A stretch of DNA of 64,000 nucleotides from Pseudomonas putida (GCF_026625125.1 NZ_CP113097.1:5008001-5072000); one strand, 5' to 3'; counted from the first letter of the stretch, positions 17,361-26,397 are shown. The notes: a model not told the origin generated them from the letters alone. Made by a program: numbers and translations.

Positions 17361-17987
17361 TCAGGCCCGCCACAGATACCAGGCTGCCACAGTCCGGTAG
17401 GGGCGCCAACCGGCGCCCAGCGAACGCATCTGCGCCGGTGTCGGCGCCTTGCCCAGCCCCTTGAGGCGACGATACCCCTCGCGCACGGCGAAATCGTCCA
17501 CCGGTAATACATCGGAACGCTCCAGGCTGTAGATCAGCAGCATCTCGACGGTCCAGCGGCCCACGCCCCTCAACGCAACCAGGCGCTCGATCAACGCCTC
17601 GTCGCTCATGCCCAATGCCTCTTCCCGGCACGGCACCGCGCCATCCAGCGCGGCCAGGGCAATCCCCTGAATCGTCGCCAGCTTGCTGGCGGAAAACCCA
17701 CAGGCACGCAGCGTTTCCGGCGCCACCTCAAGCAACTGCCTCGGCCCGGGGAACCCATCGCCAGGAAACAACGCCAGCAATCGTCCGAGTATCGCCTCGG
17801 CCGCTCGTGCATGCAGTTGCTGGTACGCAATCGCCCGGACCAACGCCTCATAAGGCTCGCGCCCCGGCGTCGCCCGGTGCAGGCAGGGCCCGGTCGCAGC
17901 AATGTGCCGCGCCCAGTCAGGGTCCAACGCGGCCAGGTACTCGGTGGCTTCGCGGTAGGCTTCAGGCGAGAGGTCGGCCAGGATCAT
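17361..17987 (-). CDS. AlkA-type DNA-3-methyladenine glycosylase
   Basis: This 208-residue HhH-GPD enzyme removes alkylated bases such as 3-methyladenine. The helix-hairpin-helix is ALRGVGRWTVEMLLIYSL and the catalytic aspartate lies in LPVDDFAVREGY, aligned with Asp238 of E. coli AlkA. YQQLHARAAEAILGRL matches the conserved intercalation region. It lacks the extra N-terminal domain of E. coli AlkA and so is the short form. ATG 17987 has GGAG six bases upstream; a TTG at 18008 is the alternative. The neighbouring ada downstream (30-nt gap) supports co-regulation under alkylation stress. Confidence 0.9.
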   Translation of the reverse strand: MILADLSPEAYREATEYLAALDPDWARHIAATGPCLHRATPGREPYEALVRAIAYQQLHARAAEAILGRLLALFPGDGFPGPRQLLEVAPETLRACGFSASKLATIQGIALAALDGAVPCREEALGMSDEALIERLVALRGVGRWTVEMLLIYSLERSDVLPVDDFAVREGYRRLKGLGKAPTPAQMRSLGAGWRPYRTVAAWYLWRA

Positions 17988-18100
17988 CCGTAACTCCAGT
18001 GGGTTCAAGGCAGGACCAGCTTAGCCCAGCCACGCATCGTGGAAACGCCGAATCTTGCGCAGCTAATTCCTGGCAACCATTGCCCCGTGCCATCATCCAC

Positions 18101-18126
18101 GCATAGAATTGAGAACTATTCACAGT
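18101..18126 (+). promoter_or_regulatory. possible Fur box before the ECF sigma gene
   Basis: The sequence around AATTGAGAACTATTCAC (18107-18123) resembles a degenerate Fur operator (GAGAA.TATTC symmetric core, compare the common GATAATGATAATCATTATC). It lies about 30-50 nt upstream of the sigma gene, where iron repression would be expected. Confidence 0.45.
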
Positions 18127-18156
18127 CACGTGCGCTTCATGGGGTCAGCCGCTACG

Positions 18157-18672
18157 ATGCAGCTCAACGACACGCTCAAACCCGCCGAAGTCGCCCTGCT
18201 CTACCAGTCCCATCACGCTTGGCTACGTGGCTGGCTGCGCAGCCGGGTCGGCTGCCAGGAACACGCTGCAGACCTTGCGCAGGACACCTTCGTGCGCCTG
18301 CTGCGTGCGCGCCAGGTTTCGCCGATCAAAGAGCCGCGGGCATACCTGAGCAGCATCGCTCGCGGCCTGATGATCGACCAGTTCCGCCGTCGCGCCCTGG
18401 AGCGCGCCTACCAGGAAAGCCTGGCCCAGGTACCTGAAGGCGAAGTACCCAGTGAAGAGCATCGCCTGGTGATCCTGGATGCCCTCGAGCGCCTTGACCG
18501 CGCCCTGCACCAGCTCAGGCCACGCGCCCGTCAGGCCTTTCTGCTGGCCCAGCTCGATGGCTTGAGTATCGCGCAGATAGCCCTGCGCCTGGGCGTTTCG
18601 CGCGCCACCGTCGAGCGCGACCTGGCCAAGGCCCTGGGCGTCTGCTACCGATTGCGCTATGCCGAACTGTGA
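18157..18672 (+). CDS. FecI-type ECF sigma factor
   Basis: A 171-residue group IV sigma factor of the iron-starvation type. Region 2 contains LAQDTFVRLLRAR and EPRAYLSSIARGLMIDQFRR, which bind the -10 element and core polymerase. Region 4 contains LDGLSIAQIALRLGVSRATV, the helix-turn-helix for the -35 element. The start is uncertain: ATG 18157 gives MQLNDTLKPAEVALLYQ, while ATG 18139 adds six residues. The end overlaps the fecR-like gene by 14 nt, indicating translational coupling. It should transcribe the downstream TonB receptor after a surface siderophore signal. Confidence 0.9.
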   Translation: MQLNDTLKPAEVALLYQSHHAWLRGWLRSRVGCQEHAADLAQDTFVRLLRARQVSPIKEPRAYLSSIARGLMIDQFRRRALERAYQESLAQVPEGEVPSEEHRLVILDALERLDRALHQLRPRARQAFLLAQLDGLSIAQIALRLGVSRATVERDLAKALGVCYRLRYAEL

Positions 18673-19615
18673 TCACGCGCCCGCCCAGGCTCAGGTCGAC
18701 CAGGCCATCGAGTGGCTGGTGAAGCTGCGCTTCGACACCCCCAGCCCGGCTACCGAACGGCAGTTCCAGCAATGGTTGGCCCACCACCCACACAATGCCA
18801 AGGCCTGGCAGCGGGTGAGCTCCCTTAGCGACGAGCTGGCGGGGCTGCCCAGCGACCTTAGCCGACGCACCCTGGATGGCCGCCAACGTCAGCGCATCAA
18901 TCGCCGTGACCACCTCAAGTTGCTGGCGGTGATAGCGATCGGCGGCAGTGTCGGTTGGGCCGCGCGCGAGCCGCTAGGCCTGCCCGCCCTGGTGGCCGAC
19001 AGCCGCACCGGCACTGGCGAACGTCGCCGCTTACAAGGCAGCGATGGCAGCCAGATCCAGCTCAACACCGCCAGCGCTATCGACCTGCGATACGGCGCCG
19101 AGCTGCGCGAACTGGCGCTGCTGCGCGGTGAAGTCAGCCTGGCCTGCAACCCTGGCGACAACCGCCCGTTCCGCATCACCACCCGGGTTGGGGCCATGGC
19201 CACCCGGGACGGCCAACTGCTGCTGCGCGAGAACGACCAGGGGCTGCTGCTGGCTGTGCGCCGCGGCGAAGTCACCTTGTTCCCCGCCTCCGCTACACCA
19301 CGGGTGGTTCGGGCAGGCGAGGTGCTGCAGGTGTCGCCGCGCGGGGCCCATGCACTTGCCTCGTTGCATGGCGACCCGTGGGGCTGGACCGACGGTGTGC
19401 TGAGCGTGCAACAGATGCCACTGGGCGAGTTCTGCGCCGAACTGGCCCGCTATCGCCCAGGGCTGCTGCGCTGCGCTGGCGAGGTGGCAGGGCTCAAGGT
19501 ATCCGGCACTTACCAACTGAACGATACAGGGCAGATTCTGCAACTGCTGACCCGCAGCCTGCCGGTACGGGTCGATTACCGCACACGCTATTGGGTCAGC
19601 GTAGGGGCTGCCTGA
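18659..19615 (+). CDS. FecR-like anti-sigma regulator
   Basis: A 318-residue single-pass inner-membrane protein that holds or activates its ECF sigma factor according to a signal from the outer-membrane receptor. The N-terminal cytoplasmic DUF4880 region is visible (AIEWLVKLRFDTPSPATERQ, then FQQWLAHHPHNAKAWQRV). A weak membrane segment (LLAVIAIGGSVGWAA) lies at about 88-102. A periplasmic FecR domain follows (GERRRLQGSDGSQIQLNTAS). The C-terminal part has the short STN-contact region ending in RYWVSVGAA. It overlaps the sigma gene by 14 nt, so the two are co-expressed. Confidence 0.92.
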   Translation: MPNCDHAPAQAQVDQAIEWLVKLRFDTPSPATERQFQQWLAHHPHNAKAWQRVSSLSDELAGLPSDLSRRTLDGRQRQRINRRDHLKLLAVIAIGGSVGWAAREPLGLPALVADSRTGTGERRRLQGSDGSQIQLNTASAIDLRYGAELRELALLRGEVSLACNPGDNRPFRITTRVGAMATRDGQLLLRENDQGLLLAVRRGEVTLFPASATPRVVRAGEVLQVSPRGAHALASLHGDPWGWTDGVLSVQQMPLGEFCAELARYRPGLLRCAGEVAGLKVSGTYQLNDTGQILQLLTRSLPVRVDYRTRYWVSVGAA

Positions 19616-19627
19616 ACTTTTTGAAAA

Positions 19628-19650
19628 AGAATGAGGTGGAATCTCATTCT
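19628..19650 (+). promoter_or_regulatory. 8-bp inverted repeat ahead of the TonB receptor
   Basis: AGAATGAG (19628-19635) and CTCATTCT (19643-19650) are exact inverted repeats spaced by 7 nt, in the 94-nt gap between fecR-like and receptor genes. The sequence is rich in ATGAG/CTCATT steps like Fur operators, so it may be a Fur site or part of the receptor promoter. It has no T-run typical of a terminator. Confidence 0.5.
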
Positions 19651-19709
19651 CGTTCGGCCTGAAGGAACAAAACCCGAAAAGTGGTCTACGAAACCTTCAG
19701 GAGCGGTCC

Positions 19710-22184
19710 ATGATCCACCCGTGTTCCCCCCGCAACGACAGGCTGCGCCATGCCGTGCGCGCCGCCGTGTTCGGCATTGGTCTGGGCAGCGCCTTGGCAC
19801 TGCCTGTACAGGCCACCGCTGCACCCGCCAGCGAGCACCGGCAAATCGACTGGAGCATCCCCGCAGGCCCTCTGGCCCCGGCACTGGACCAGTTGGCGCG
19901 CCAAGGCGGCCTGAGCCTGTCGTTCGATGCGAACAGCCTGCTGGGCAAGACCACCCAGGGCGTGCAGGGCCGCCATGAGGCGGCTCAGGCATTGACCCTG
20001 GTGCTGATGGGTAGCGGTATGCAAGTGCAGCAGGAAGGCGACAACAGTTTTCTGCTGATACCGGCACTGGACGCGGGCAGCGCACTGCAACTGGGTGCGA
20101 CCAGCATTTCCAGCGATCGCTTGGGCGAAACCACCGAGCACAGTGGCTCGTACACGACCGGTGCGGTCACCATCGGCAAGACGGCACAGAGCATTCGCCA
20201 CACCCCGCAGTCGGTGACCGTGGTCACCCGTCAGCGCATAGATGACCAGAACATCACCAACCTGAGCAACCTGCTGGAGCAGACGCCGGGTGTGGTGGTG
20301 AACCTCACCGACAGCGAACGTGTGCAGTACTACTCGCGTGGCTATGCGATCGATGCCATCCAGTACGATGGCGCCACCGTGGTGCAGGGCAGCGGCGGAG
20401 GCTCATTCATCCAGAGCGATTCGGCCATCATCGACCGCGCCGAGATCTTGCGCGGGGCCACCGGCATGATCCGCGGCGCGGGTAACCCGTCCGGCACCGT
20501 CAACCTGGTGCGCAAGCGCCCGACGCACGCATTCCAGGGCGAAGGCAGCGTCACCCTCGGTTCCTGGGATGCCCAGCGGTATGTCGCCGATCTCTCCGGC
20601 CCGCTGACAGACACCGGCAACGTGCGCGGCCGGGTGATCGCCGTGCACGATGACAAGGACCATTTCCAGGACTCGCGCCAAGAGCGCAAAGAAGTGTTCT
20701 ACGGTGTGCTGGCCTTCGATCTGAATGACAGCACCACCCTGACCACAGGCCTTGAGTGGACCAAGCTCGATGCCACCGGCGCCTGGGGCAACCTGCCCGC
20801 CAACTACGATGGCTCGCCCCTGCCGCTTGGCCGCAGCACTTACCTGGGTGCCGACTGGAACCGCTGGGACCGCAGCAACCTGCAGACCTTTGCCGAGCTC
20901 GAACACCGTTTCGATAACGATTGGTCGCTCAAGCTGATGGCCCAGCGCACGCACTTCGAGCTGGATGACCACGGGTTCAAGCAGACCTACTTCACCCGGG
21001 CCAGCGGCGCGGCCAACCCGGGCAACAACCCCTATCTGATGAACTATCAGGTTACCGAGGGCGACGGCGGCGAGAGCCTGCAGAACAACCTGAGCGCCAC
21101 CCTCAACGGGCCGTTCGAGCTGCTGGGTCGCACCCATGACCTGATGCTGGGTGTCGAACGCATCCGCAACGATTCCTACGCCTCTGCCACCAATTTCGTC
21201 TCTTCTGGGGTGTTCGACATCCGCGAATGGGACCCAAAGACCAGCCTGGCCGAACCGGACATCGACATCACCGCCCATCCGGTGCGCACGCGCACCACCC
21301 AGGAAGCGGCCTACGCCACCTGGCGCATTTCCCTGGCCGACCCGCTCACGGCAATCATCGGGGCGCGGGCCAACTGGTATGACTACGAGCAGGAAAACAA
21401 CGTCAAGGCGAACGGCAAGTTCAGCGTCGACAACAAGATCGTGCCGTACGCAGCGCTGATCTATGACCTCAACGACAACTTCAGTACCTACGCCAGCTAC
21501 ACCGAAATCTTCAACCCGCAGACCGCCACCGACGTCAGCGGCTCGGTGCTGGAGCCAACCACAGGCGAAGCTTACGAGACCGGCATCAAGGGCGAGTTCT
21601 ACGAAGGAAGGCTGAACACCTCGCTGGCGTTCTTCCGCATCTACCAGGTCGGCAACGCCCTGGATGACCTGAGCGGCCCCAACCCCTGCCCGCCCAACTA
21701 CACCTCGGGCTATTGCAAGGTCGCTGCAGGGAAGAACCGCAGCCAAGGCTTCGAGCTGGAGATTTCCGGCGAAGTGCTGCCAGGCTGGAACGTAACCGGT
21801 GGCTACACCTACAACACCACCAAGCAACTCAAGGACACCATCAGCAACACCGGCAACGCCATCCGCACCACCGACCCCAAGCGCATGCTACGCCTGTTCA
21901 CCAGCTATCGCCTGCCGGGTGAGCTGCAAGCGTGGACCGTTGGCGGCGGCGTGCAAGCGCAGAGTGACATCTATAACCGCAGCGGCAGCGCCGAAGCCTC
22001 CCAGGCGGGGTATGCGGTGTATAACGCGATGGTCAATTACCGGTTCAACGAGCATTACTCGTTGCAGCTCAATGCCAACAATATCTTCGACAAGAAGTAC
22101 TACCGCCAGGTCGCGCCGACGCCGACCGGCTATTACTGGGGTGATCCGCGCAATGTCTCGGTGACCTTGCGCGGCAGCTTCTGA
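19710..22184 (+). CDS. TonB-dependent siderophore receptor with N-terminal signalling domain
   Basis: An 824-residue outer-membrane receptor of the ferri-siderophore class (FpvA/FoxA-like). Order of parts: signal peptide to about residue 38, an STN signalling domain (IDWSIPAGPLAPALDQLARQ, near 45-115), a plug with RHTPQSVTVVTRQRIDDQNI, RGATGMIRGAGNPSGTVNLV and RKRP, then a 22-strand type barrel ending in an aromatic residue (VSVTLRGSF). The STN domain and the upstream sigma/anti-sigma pair make a complete cell-surface-signalling system. The siderophore is not identifiable from sequence reading; hydroxamates are the commonest guess for this subgroup. Confidence 0.93.
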   Translation: MIHPCSPRNDRLRHAVRAAVFGIGLGSALALPVQATAAPASEHRQIDWSIPAGPLAPALDQLARQGGLSLSFDANSLLGKTTQGVQGRHEAAQALTLVLMGSGMQVQQEGDNSFLLIPALDAGSALQLGATSISSDRLGETTEHSGSYTTGAVTIGKTAQSIRHTPQSVTVVTRQRIDDQNITNLSNLLEQTPGVVVNLTDSERVQYYSRGYAIDAIQYDGATVVQGSGGGSFIQSDSAIIDRAEILRGATGMIRGAGNPSGTVNLVRKRPTHAFQGEGSVTLGSWDAQRYVADLSGPLTDTGNVRGRVIAVHDDKDHFQDSRQERKEVFYGVLAFDLNDSTTLTTGLEWTKLDATGAWGNLPANYDGSPLPLGRSTYLGADWNRWDRSNLQTFAELEHRFDNDWSLKLMAQRTHFELDDHGFKQTYFTRASGAANPGNNPYLMNYQVTEGDGGESLQNNLSATLNGPFELLGRTHDLMLGVERIRNDSYASATNFVSSGVFDIREWDPKTSLAEPDIDITAHPVRTRTTQEAAYATWRISLADPLTAIIGARANWYDYEQENNVKANGKFSVDNKIVPYAALIYDLNDNFSTYASYTEIFNPQTATDVSGSVLEPTTGEAYETGIKGEFYEGRLNTSLAFFRIYQVGNALDDLSGPNPCPPNYTSGYCKVAAGKNRSQGFELEISGEVLPGWNVTGGYTYNTTKQLKDTISNTGNAIRTTDPKRMLRLFTSYRLPGELQAWTVGGGVQAQSDIYNRSGSAEASQAGYAVYNAMVNYRFNEHYSLQLNANNIFDKKYYRQVAPTPTGYYWGDPRNVSVTLRGSF

Positions 22185-22197
22185 CGCAGGCTGCCGG

Positions 22198-22218
22198 CTT
22201 GCCCGGCGGCCGGGCAAG
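22198..22218. terminator. hairpin between convergent receptor and MFS genes
   Basis: CTTGCCCGGC and GCCGGGCAAG form a 10-bp perfect inverted repeat around one base (effectively a small loop after fraying), 14 nt after the receptor stop and 19 nt before the end of the MFS gene on the opposite strand. There is no T-run, so it may work as a weak or factor-assisted end for either transcript. Confidence 0.5.
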
Positions 22219-22236
22219 CACTGGCAACGACACGCT

Positions 22237-23397
22237 TCAGTCCGCCACTGCCCGCAGCTTACCGGCCCGCCGGTACGACTGCCGGGCAACGCACACGAAC
22301 AGCCCTGCCATGATCGCCAGCGCCATCGGCAACCCATGCGGCGCCACATCCATCGCCGCGCCGCTGACCAGCGGCCCGACCAGGCTGCCAACGCCCCACA
22401 ACAAGCCTACGCTGGCATTGGCGGTGACAAGGTCCTGGCCCTTGAAACGCTGCCCGATCAGCACCAACGCCAAGGTGTAGATACCGCCTGCCACGGCGCC
22501 AAGCACCACCAGCAGCGGCCACAGCAGCCAGGTCATCTGCAGCAGCCACGGCAAGGCGATACCGATTGCCATCGCCACCAGCCCGCACACCAGGTGCAGC
22601 CCGGTACGCTCAACCCGGTCGGCCAGCCAGCCCAGCGGCAACTGGAAAACCATGTCACCGGCGAACACCACCGTCACCATCAGCGCCGCCACCCCCACGG
22701 CAAACCCATGGCTGGTGGCGTACACCGGCAACAACGACAGCACGACCGCATCGAAGAACGAGAAGAACAGCACTGCCACGCACAACGCCGGGGCGACGCG
22801 GAAGAAGCCCGCCAGGCCGAAGCTTTTCTCACCCTCGTCACCATGCTCCACATGATCGTTCGGCACGGTCAGCACAATGCACACCAGCGCCAGGCCATAG
22901 CACAGGCTCACCACACCGGTGATCCACGGGCTGTTGGCGCCGATCACTGCGAGCATCGCCGGGCCGAGCACCTGGAAGCCGGTGAAGCTGGTGGCGTAAA
23001 GCGCCATGATCTTGCCGCGGTTGTGGTCCGGGCACAGTTCGTTGACCCACGACTCACCCAGGATGATTGCGATGCCCATACCGATACCCAGGCCCAGGCG
23101 CAGCAGGGCCAGCATCCAGACCGAATCGAAGGCCAGCTCCAGCAAGGCGATGCTGACGGTGCACAGGCTGAAGCACAGCAGGTAGATGGTGCGCCGGGTC
23201 AGGTACCGGCAACAGGCGTCGACCATGAACGCCGACAGCATCATCCCCGCCGCGGGTATGGCCGAGATGATACCGATCTGCAAGGTGCCGGCGCCGGCCT
23301 CATGCAGGCGCAACGACACCAGCGGCAGGCTGGCTCCCAGGCTGAAGCCAACCACAGACACGGCGAACAGAAGGCCCGCCAGCAAACGCATGTTCAT
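22237..23397 (-). CDS. MFS transporter (YcaD/UMF-like)
   Basis: A 386-residue major facilitator protein with about 12 hydrophobic segments. The segment LGIGMGIAIILGESWVNELC and the motif ALYATSFTGFQVLGPAML resemble the YcaD-like transporters of unknown substrate. The start at 23397 (MNMRLLAG) is chosen because GGAG lies six bases upstream; ATG 23409 would overlap that site. It ends convergently with the siderophore receptor. Its position next to an iron uptake set may be chance; there is no Fur-like site in front of it that I could see. Confidence 0.8.
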   Translation of the reverse strand: MNMRLLAGLLFAVSVVGFSLGASLPLVSLRLHEAGAGTLQIGIISAIPAAGMMLSAFMVDACCRYLTRRTIYLLCFSLCTVSIALLELAFDSVWMLALLRLGLGIGMGIAIILGESWVNELCPDHNRGKIMALYATSFTGFQVLGPAMLAVIGANSPWITGVVSLCYGLALVCIVLTVPNDHVEHGDEGEKSFGLAGFFRVAPALCVAVLFFSFFDAVVLSLLPVYATSHGFAVGVAALMVTVVFAGDMVFQLPLGWLADRVERTGLHLVCGLVAMAIGIALPWLLQMTWLLWPLLVVLGAVAGGIYTLALVLIGQRFKGQDLVTANASVGLLWGVGSLVGPLVSGAAMDVAPHGLPMALAIMAGLFVCVARQSYRRAGKLRAVAD

Positions 23398-23765
23398 GTA
23401 CCACTCCAAGCAAACTGAAAAGACGCGCAGATACAGGCGCCCGGGCGCACGCCGGGAAAGCGGGTGACGCAGGGGCGCAGGTCAGTTCAGGGCGAGGTGT
23501 GGCGAGAAGGTAAAGGCAAACAGCACACTGCGGCGACGCTTGAGCACCGTATCGCTCGGCCACGCGCGACGCATGGCCTGGAGGGCAGGCTGGCGGGCGT
23601 ATGGACGGGATTGGGTACGGCGCATTGCTTTGGCTACTACGCAGGTTGGAGACAAGAGGCGGCACTCTAGGCCAAGCCAGGTTGAGCCGTCAATTGCCGC
23701 GCCCACCGCGCGCAGCAGCACTGCCCCGACAGTGCAAGTGACGGTCTTGCCGGTGAAGGTGGCGC

Positions 23766-23930
23766 ATGGCACCGGCTTCACCGGTGATCGCCGGCAAGCC
23801 GACTCCCACAAGATGGCGGCCTGCCCCCAGGAAGTTGGACACCCATCCAATGTCTGGCTCAACGTCCAACAGCTGGCGCGAATCCCTCGTGGGAGCCGGC
23901 TTGCCGGCGATTGGGCTGCAAAGCAGCCCC
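23766..23930. repeat. two REP-type elements in a 536-nt gap
   Basis: The gap 23398-23933 contains two REP-like elements: CACCGGCTTCACCGGTGATC with GCCGGCAAGCCGACTCCCAC (23766-23809) and GTGGGAGCCGGCTTGCCGGC with a GGGCTGCAAAGCAGCCC hairpin (23889-23930). Between them lies CCCAGGAAGTTGGACA, which recurs in modified form near 36312. No credible gene was found in the rest of the gap; a 47-codon frame at 23482-23625 on the minus strand has no Shine-Dalgarno. Confidence 0.7.
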
Positions 23931-23933
23931 TGC

Positions 23934-25145
23934 TCAGCGCTTACCCGTGTTGGGCAGAAACACCGCCAACAGGCCGAACAATGGCAGGAACGAACATACG
24001 CCATACACGTACTCGATACCGCGCAAATCCGCGACGTACCCCAGCAGCGCCGCGCCAATCCCGCCGAAGCCGAACATCAGCCCGAAGAAGACCCCGGCAA
24101 TCATGCCCACACTGCCCGGTACCAGCTCCTGGGCGTACACCACGATCGCCGAGAACGCCGACGCCAGGATGAAGCCGATGACCACGCTAAGCACGGTGGT
24201 CCAGAACAGATCGGCGTACGGCAGCGCCAGGGTGAAAGGCGCCACACCGAGGATGGAGAACCAGATGACCGCCTTGCGCCCAATACGGTCACCGATGGGC
24301 CCACCAAAAAAGGTGCCGGCCGCGACCGCGCCAAGGAACAGGAACAGGTGCAACTGCGAGCTGGCCACCGACAGGTCGAACTTCTCGATCAGATAGAAGG
24401 TGAAGTAGCTGGTGAAGCTGGCCATGTAGAAGTACTTGGAGAACACCAGCAGGCCCAGGACGACCAACGCCCCGATCACGCGCTTGCGCGAGATGCCATG
24501 GGTGGCCTGCACCACCTTACGCGCCTTGGCCTGGTTGAGGTGCTCGGAGTACCAGCGGCGCAGCATCAGGGTCACGGCGAAGAACAGCAGCCCTGCCACG
24601 CCGAACCATGCCACATGGGTCTGGCCGAACGGGATGACGATGGCAGCCGCCAGCAGCGGGCCAAAGGCCGAGCCAGCGTTGCCACCCACCTGAAAAGTCG
24701 ACTGCGCCAGGCCGAAACGCCCACCTGAGGCCAGCCGCGCAATCCGCGAGGTCTCCGGGTGGAAGGTCGACGAGCCGATACCCACCAGTGCAGAAGCCAG
24801 CAAGATCATCGGGAAGCTGCCGACGAAAGCCAGCATGACGATACCCACCAATGTGCACAGGGTGCCGAGCGGCAACAGGTTCGGTGTCGGCCGGCGGTCG
24901 GTGAAGAAGCCAACCCAGGGCTGCAGCAACGACGCCGTTATCTGAAAGGTCAGTGTGATCAGGCCGATCTGGGTGAAACTCAGGTCGTAATTGGCCTTGA
25001 GCATCGGGTAGATCGCCGGCAGCACCGACTGGATGAGGTCATTGATCAGGTGCGCCAGTGCACAGAAGGCGATGATGCGCATCACCAGGGGGTTGGCTTG
25101 GGTTGCCGAACCGGTGCTGGCAGTGGAGGTGCTGCTGATGGCCAT
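23934..25145 (-). CDS. fsr: fosmidomycin-resistance-type MFS efflux protein
   Basis: A 403-residue, 12-segment MFS transporter of the Fsr family. Recognisable blocks are FCALAHLINDLIQSVLPAIY, LKANYDLSFTQIGLITLTFQ, QPWVGFFTDRRP and GIGSSTFHPETSRIARLASG, the last containing the HPE motif common in Fsr-type proteins. The start at 25145 (MAISST) is preferred; upstream codons lack family sequence and the Shine-Dalgarno is weak. It would export fosmidomycin or similar small phosphonates or toxic metabolites. The orphan fecR lies divergently. Confidence 0.85.
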   Translation of the reverse strand: MAISSTSTASTGSATQANPLVMRIIAFCALAHLINDLIQSVLPAIYPMLKANYDLSFTQIGLITLTFQITASLLQPWVGFFTDRRPTPNLLPLGTLCTLVGIVMLAFVGSFPMILLASALVGIGSSTFHPETSRIARLASGGRFGLAQSTFQVGGNAGSAFGPLLAAAIVIPFGQTHVAWFGVAGLLFFAVTLMLRRWYSEHLNQAKARKVVQATHGISRKRVIGALVVLGLLVFSKYFYMASFTSYFTFYLIEKFDLSVASSQLHLFLFLGAVAAGTFFGGPIGDRIGRKAVIWFSILGVAPFTLALPYADLFWTTVLSVVIGFILASAFSAIVVYAQELVPGSVGMIAGVFFGLMFGFGGIGAALLGYVADLRGIEYVYGVCSFLPLFGLLAVFLPNTGKR

Positions 25146-25235
25146 GAGTTTGAGTTCCGTCCTCAGGTGTAGGATCCGATTATCAGGAAACAAATGGATA
25201 CATAGCTACCTTTTTATTCCTTCCAATCGCGTTCT

Positions 25236-25262
25236 TGCAAATGGTTCTCAATATATTTAGCA
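25236..25262 (+). promoter_or_regulatory. Fur-box-like sequence before the orphan fecR
   Basis: TGCAAATGGTTCTCAATATA and the following TTTAGC resemble the Fur operators that precede fecI genes in fluorescent pseudomonads (GCAAAT.ATTCTCATTTGC type). Here it is followed, only 62 nt later, by fecR with no sigma gene in between. Confidence 0.45.
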
Positions 25263-25323
25263 TCCTTACCGACAATTCCCGTAATCGTTGGGCGATAACG
25301 CCCTTTAGCGAGCACATTTCAGC

Positions 25324-26150
25324 ATGAGCCCGATGCCCGCCACGCAGATTCAGGCCGACGCGCAACAGGAAGCACTGGCGTGGTTCTCCCGCCTGCGCCA
25401 GCCGGGCTGCGATGATCGTGAACGGCAGGCTTTCGCCCGCTGGTGCCAGGCCCCGCTCAACGCCCATGCCTACGCCGAGCTCGAAGCTTGCTGGCAGCAA
25501 TTGCAGGCGCCACCGGCACGGCCCCGCCCGCGCCAGCTCACCGTGCGGCGCAGCCACCTCGGCAAAGCGCTGGCATTGCTGTTTCTGCTGGCGCTGAGCG
25601 TGGCGGCGTACCTGTACTGGCCACTGATGCAGCGCCTGGGCAGCGACCTGCACACTGGCGCTGGCGAGCGGCGCAGCGTGCGCCTGGCCGATGGCTCTAC
25701 CCTGCACATGGGCAGCGCGAGTGCACTGAATGTCGACCTGCGCGGGCGCACCCGCCTGTTGCAGGTTGTGCAGGGCCAGGTAGAGGTGCACGTGGCGCTC
25801 GACGGCCGCGCCCTTGAACTGCAGGTGGATGATTCGCGTATCCAGGTGTTCGGCACTCGCCTGATGGTGGCGCGTCATGCCGATCATGACGAACTGGTGG
25901 TACTCAATGGCAAAGCCCTGATCGCCCAGGGTAGCGACCAGCGTATGGTGTCTGCGGGTGAGCGGGTGACCTTCACCGAGGCGCGGATCGGCCCGGTGCA
26001 AAGGGTCGATGTCAAAAACGCGGGCGCCTGGCGCAGTGGCGGGTAAGCGACTTCGACCTTGACCGCGCAGCGGAAACCCTCGACGCGCTGGTTGCCGAGC
26101 AGCATCTGCAGCTGTACAGCATTCTCGGCCAATGGCTGATCGTGCGCTGA
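25324..26150 (+). pseudogene. orphan FecR-like regulator, frameshifted near its C-terminus
   Basis: The frame from ATG 25324 encodes 240 residues with a clear FecR layout: DUF4880 region (QEALAWFSRLRQPGCDDRER), a transmembrane helix (KALALLFLLALSVAAYLYW) and the FecR domain (GERRSVRLADGSTLHMGSAS). It stops at a TAA at 26044-26046. From the same place another frame continues as LAQWRVSDFDLDRAAETLDA to ILGQWLIVR and a TGA at 26148-26150, matching the expected FecR C-terminal region. Adding one A to the AAAAA run at about 26015-26019 would join the frames. No sigma gene precedes it and no receptor follows, so it looks like the remains of an iron-signalling set. Confidence 0.7.
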
Positions 26151-26245
26151 AACCAGGCTGGGCGGCTAAGTTTTTGAAAGCGTGCAAATTTTTTTTGAAA
26201 TGAGTGTTGACAGAGGGGCATCACAAGGGAATAATGCGCGCCATC

Positions 26246-26322
26246 GGCTACATAGCTCAGTTGGTTAGAGCATAGCATTCATAATGCTGGGGTCCGGGGT
26301 TCAAGTCCCTGTGTAGCCACCA
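26246..26322 (+). tRNA. tRNA-Met (anticodon CAT)
   Basis: A 77-nt cloverleaf: acceptor GGCTACA (26246-26252) pairs with TGTAGCC (26312-26318), discriminator A, encoded CCA at 26320-26322. The D-arm AGCTCAGTTGGTTAGAGC is canonical. The anticodon stem-loop GCATTCATAATGC gives CAT, read as elongator methionine because the first acceptor pair is a normal G-C match, unlike initiator tRNA. It stands alone, followed by its own terminator. Confidence 0.96.
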
Positions 26323-26328
26323 AACTTG

Positions 26329-26362
26329 AAAAGGGCTTACCGCAAGGTAGGCCCTTTTCTTT
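26329..26362 (+). terminator. intrinsic terminator after tRNA-Met
   Basis: AAAAGGGCTTACC and GGTAGGCCCTTTT form a 13-pair stem (one G-T pair) with a GCAA tetraloop, followed by CTTTT. It lies 6 nt after the tRNA and also faces the end of the lysE-type gene on the other strand. Confidence 0.92.
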
Positions 26363-26397
26363 TGCCCGCAGAAACGTTCAGCCCCTCTCTTTCGCCT

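Noticed and set aside
23482..23862. Minus-strand frame of up to 126 codons in the gap between the two MFS genes
   Set aside because: It crosses a REP element, has no Shine-Dalgarno, and no recognisable protein pattern.
26010..26022. Programmed -1 frameshift in the orphan fecR
   Set aside because: The run CAAAAAC does not give the canonical X-XXY-YYZ heptamer in the needed frame, and no downstream stem was seen; simple mutation is the easier reading.
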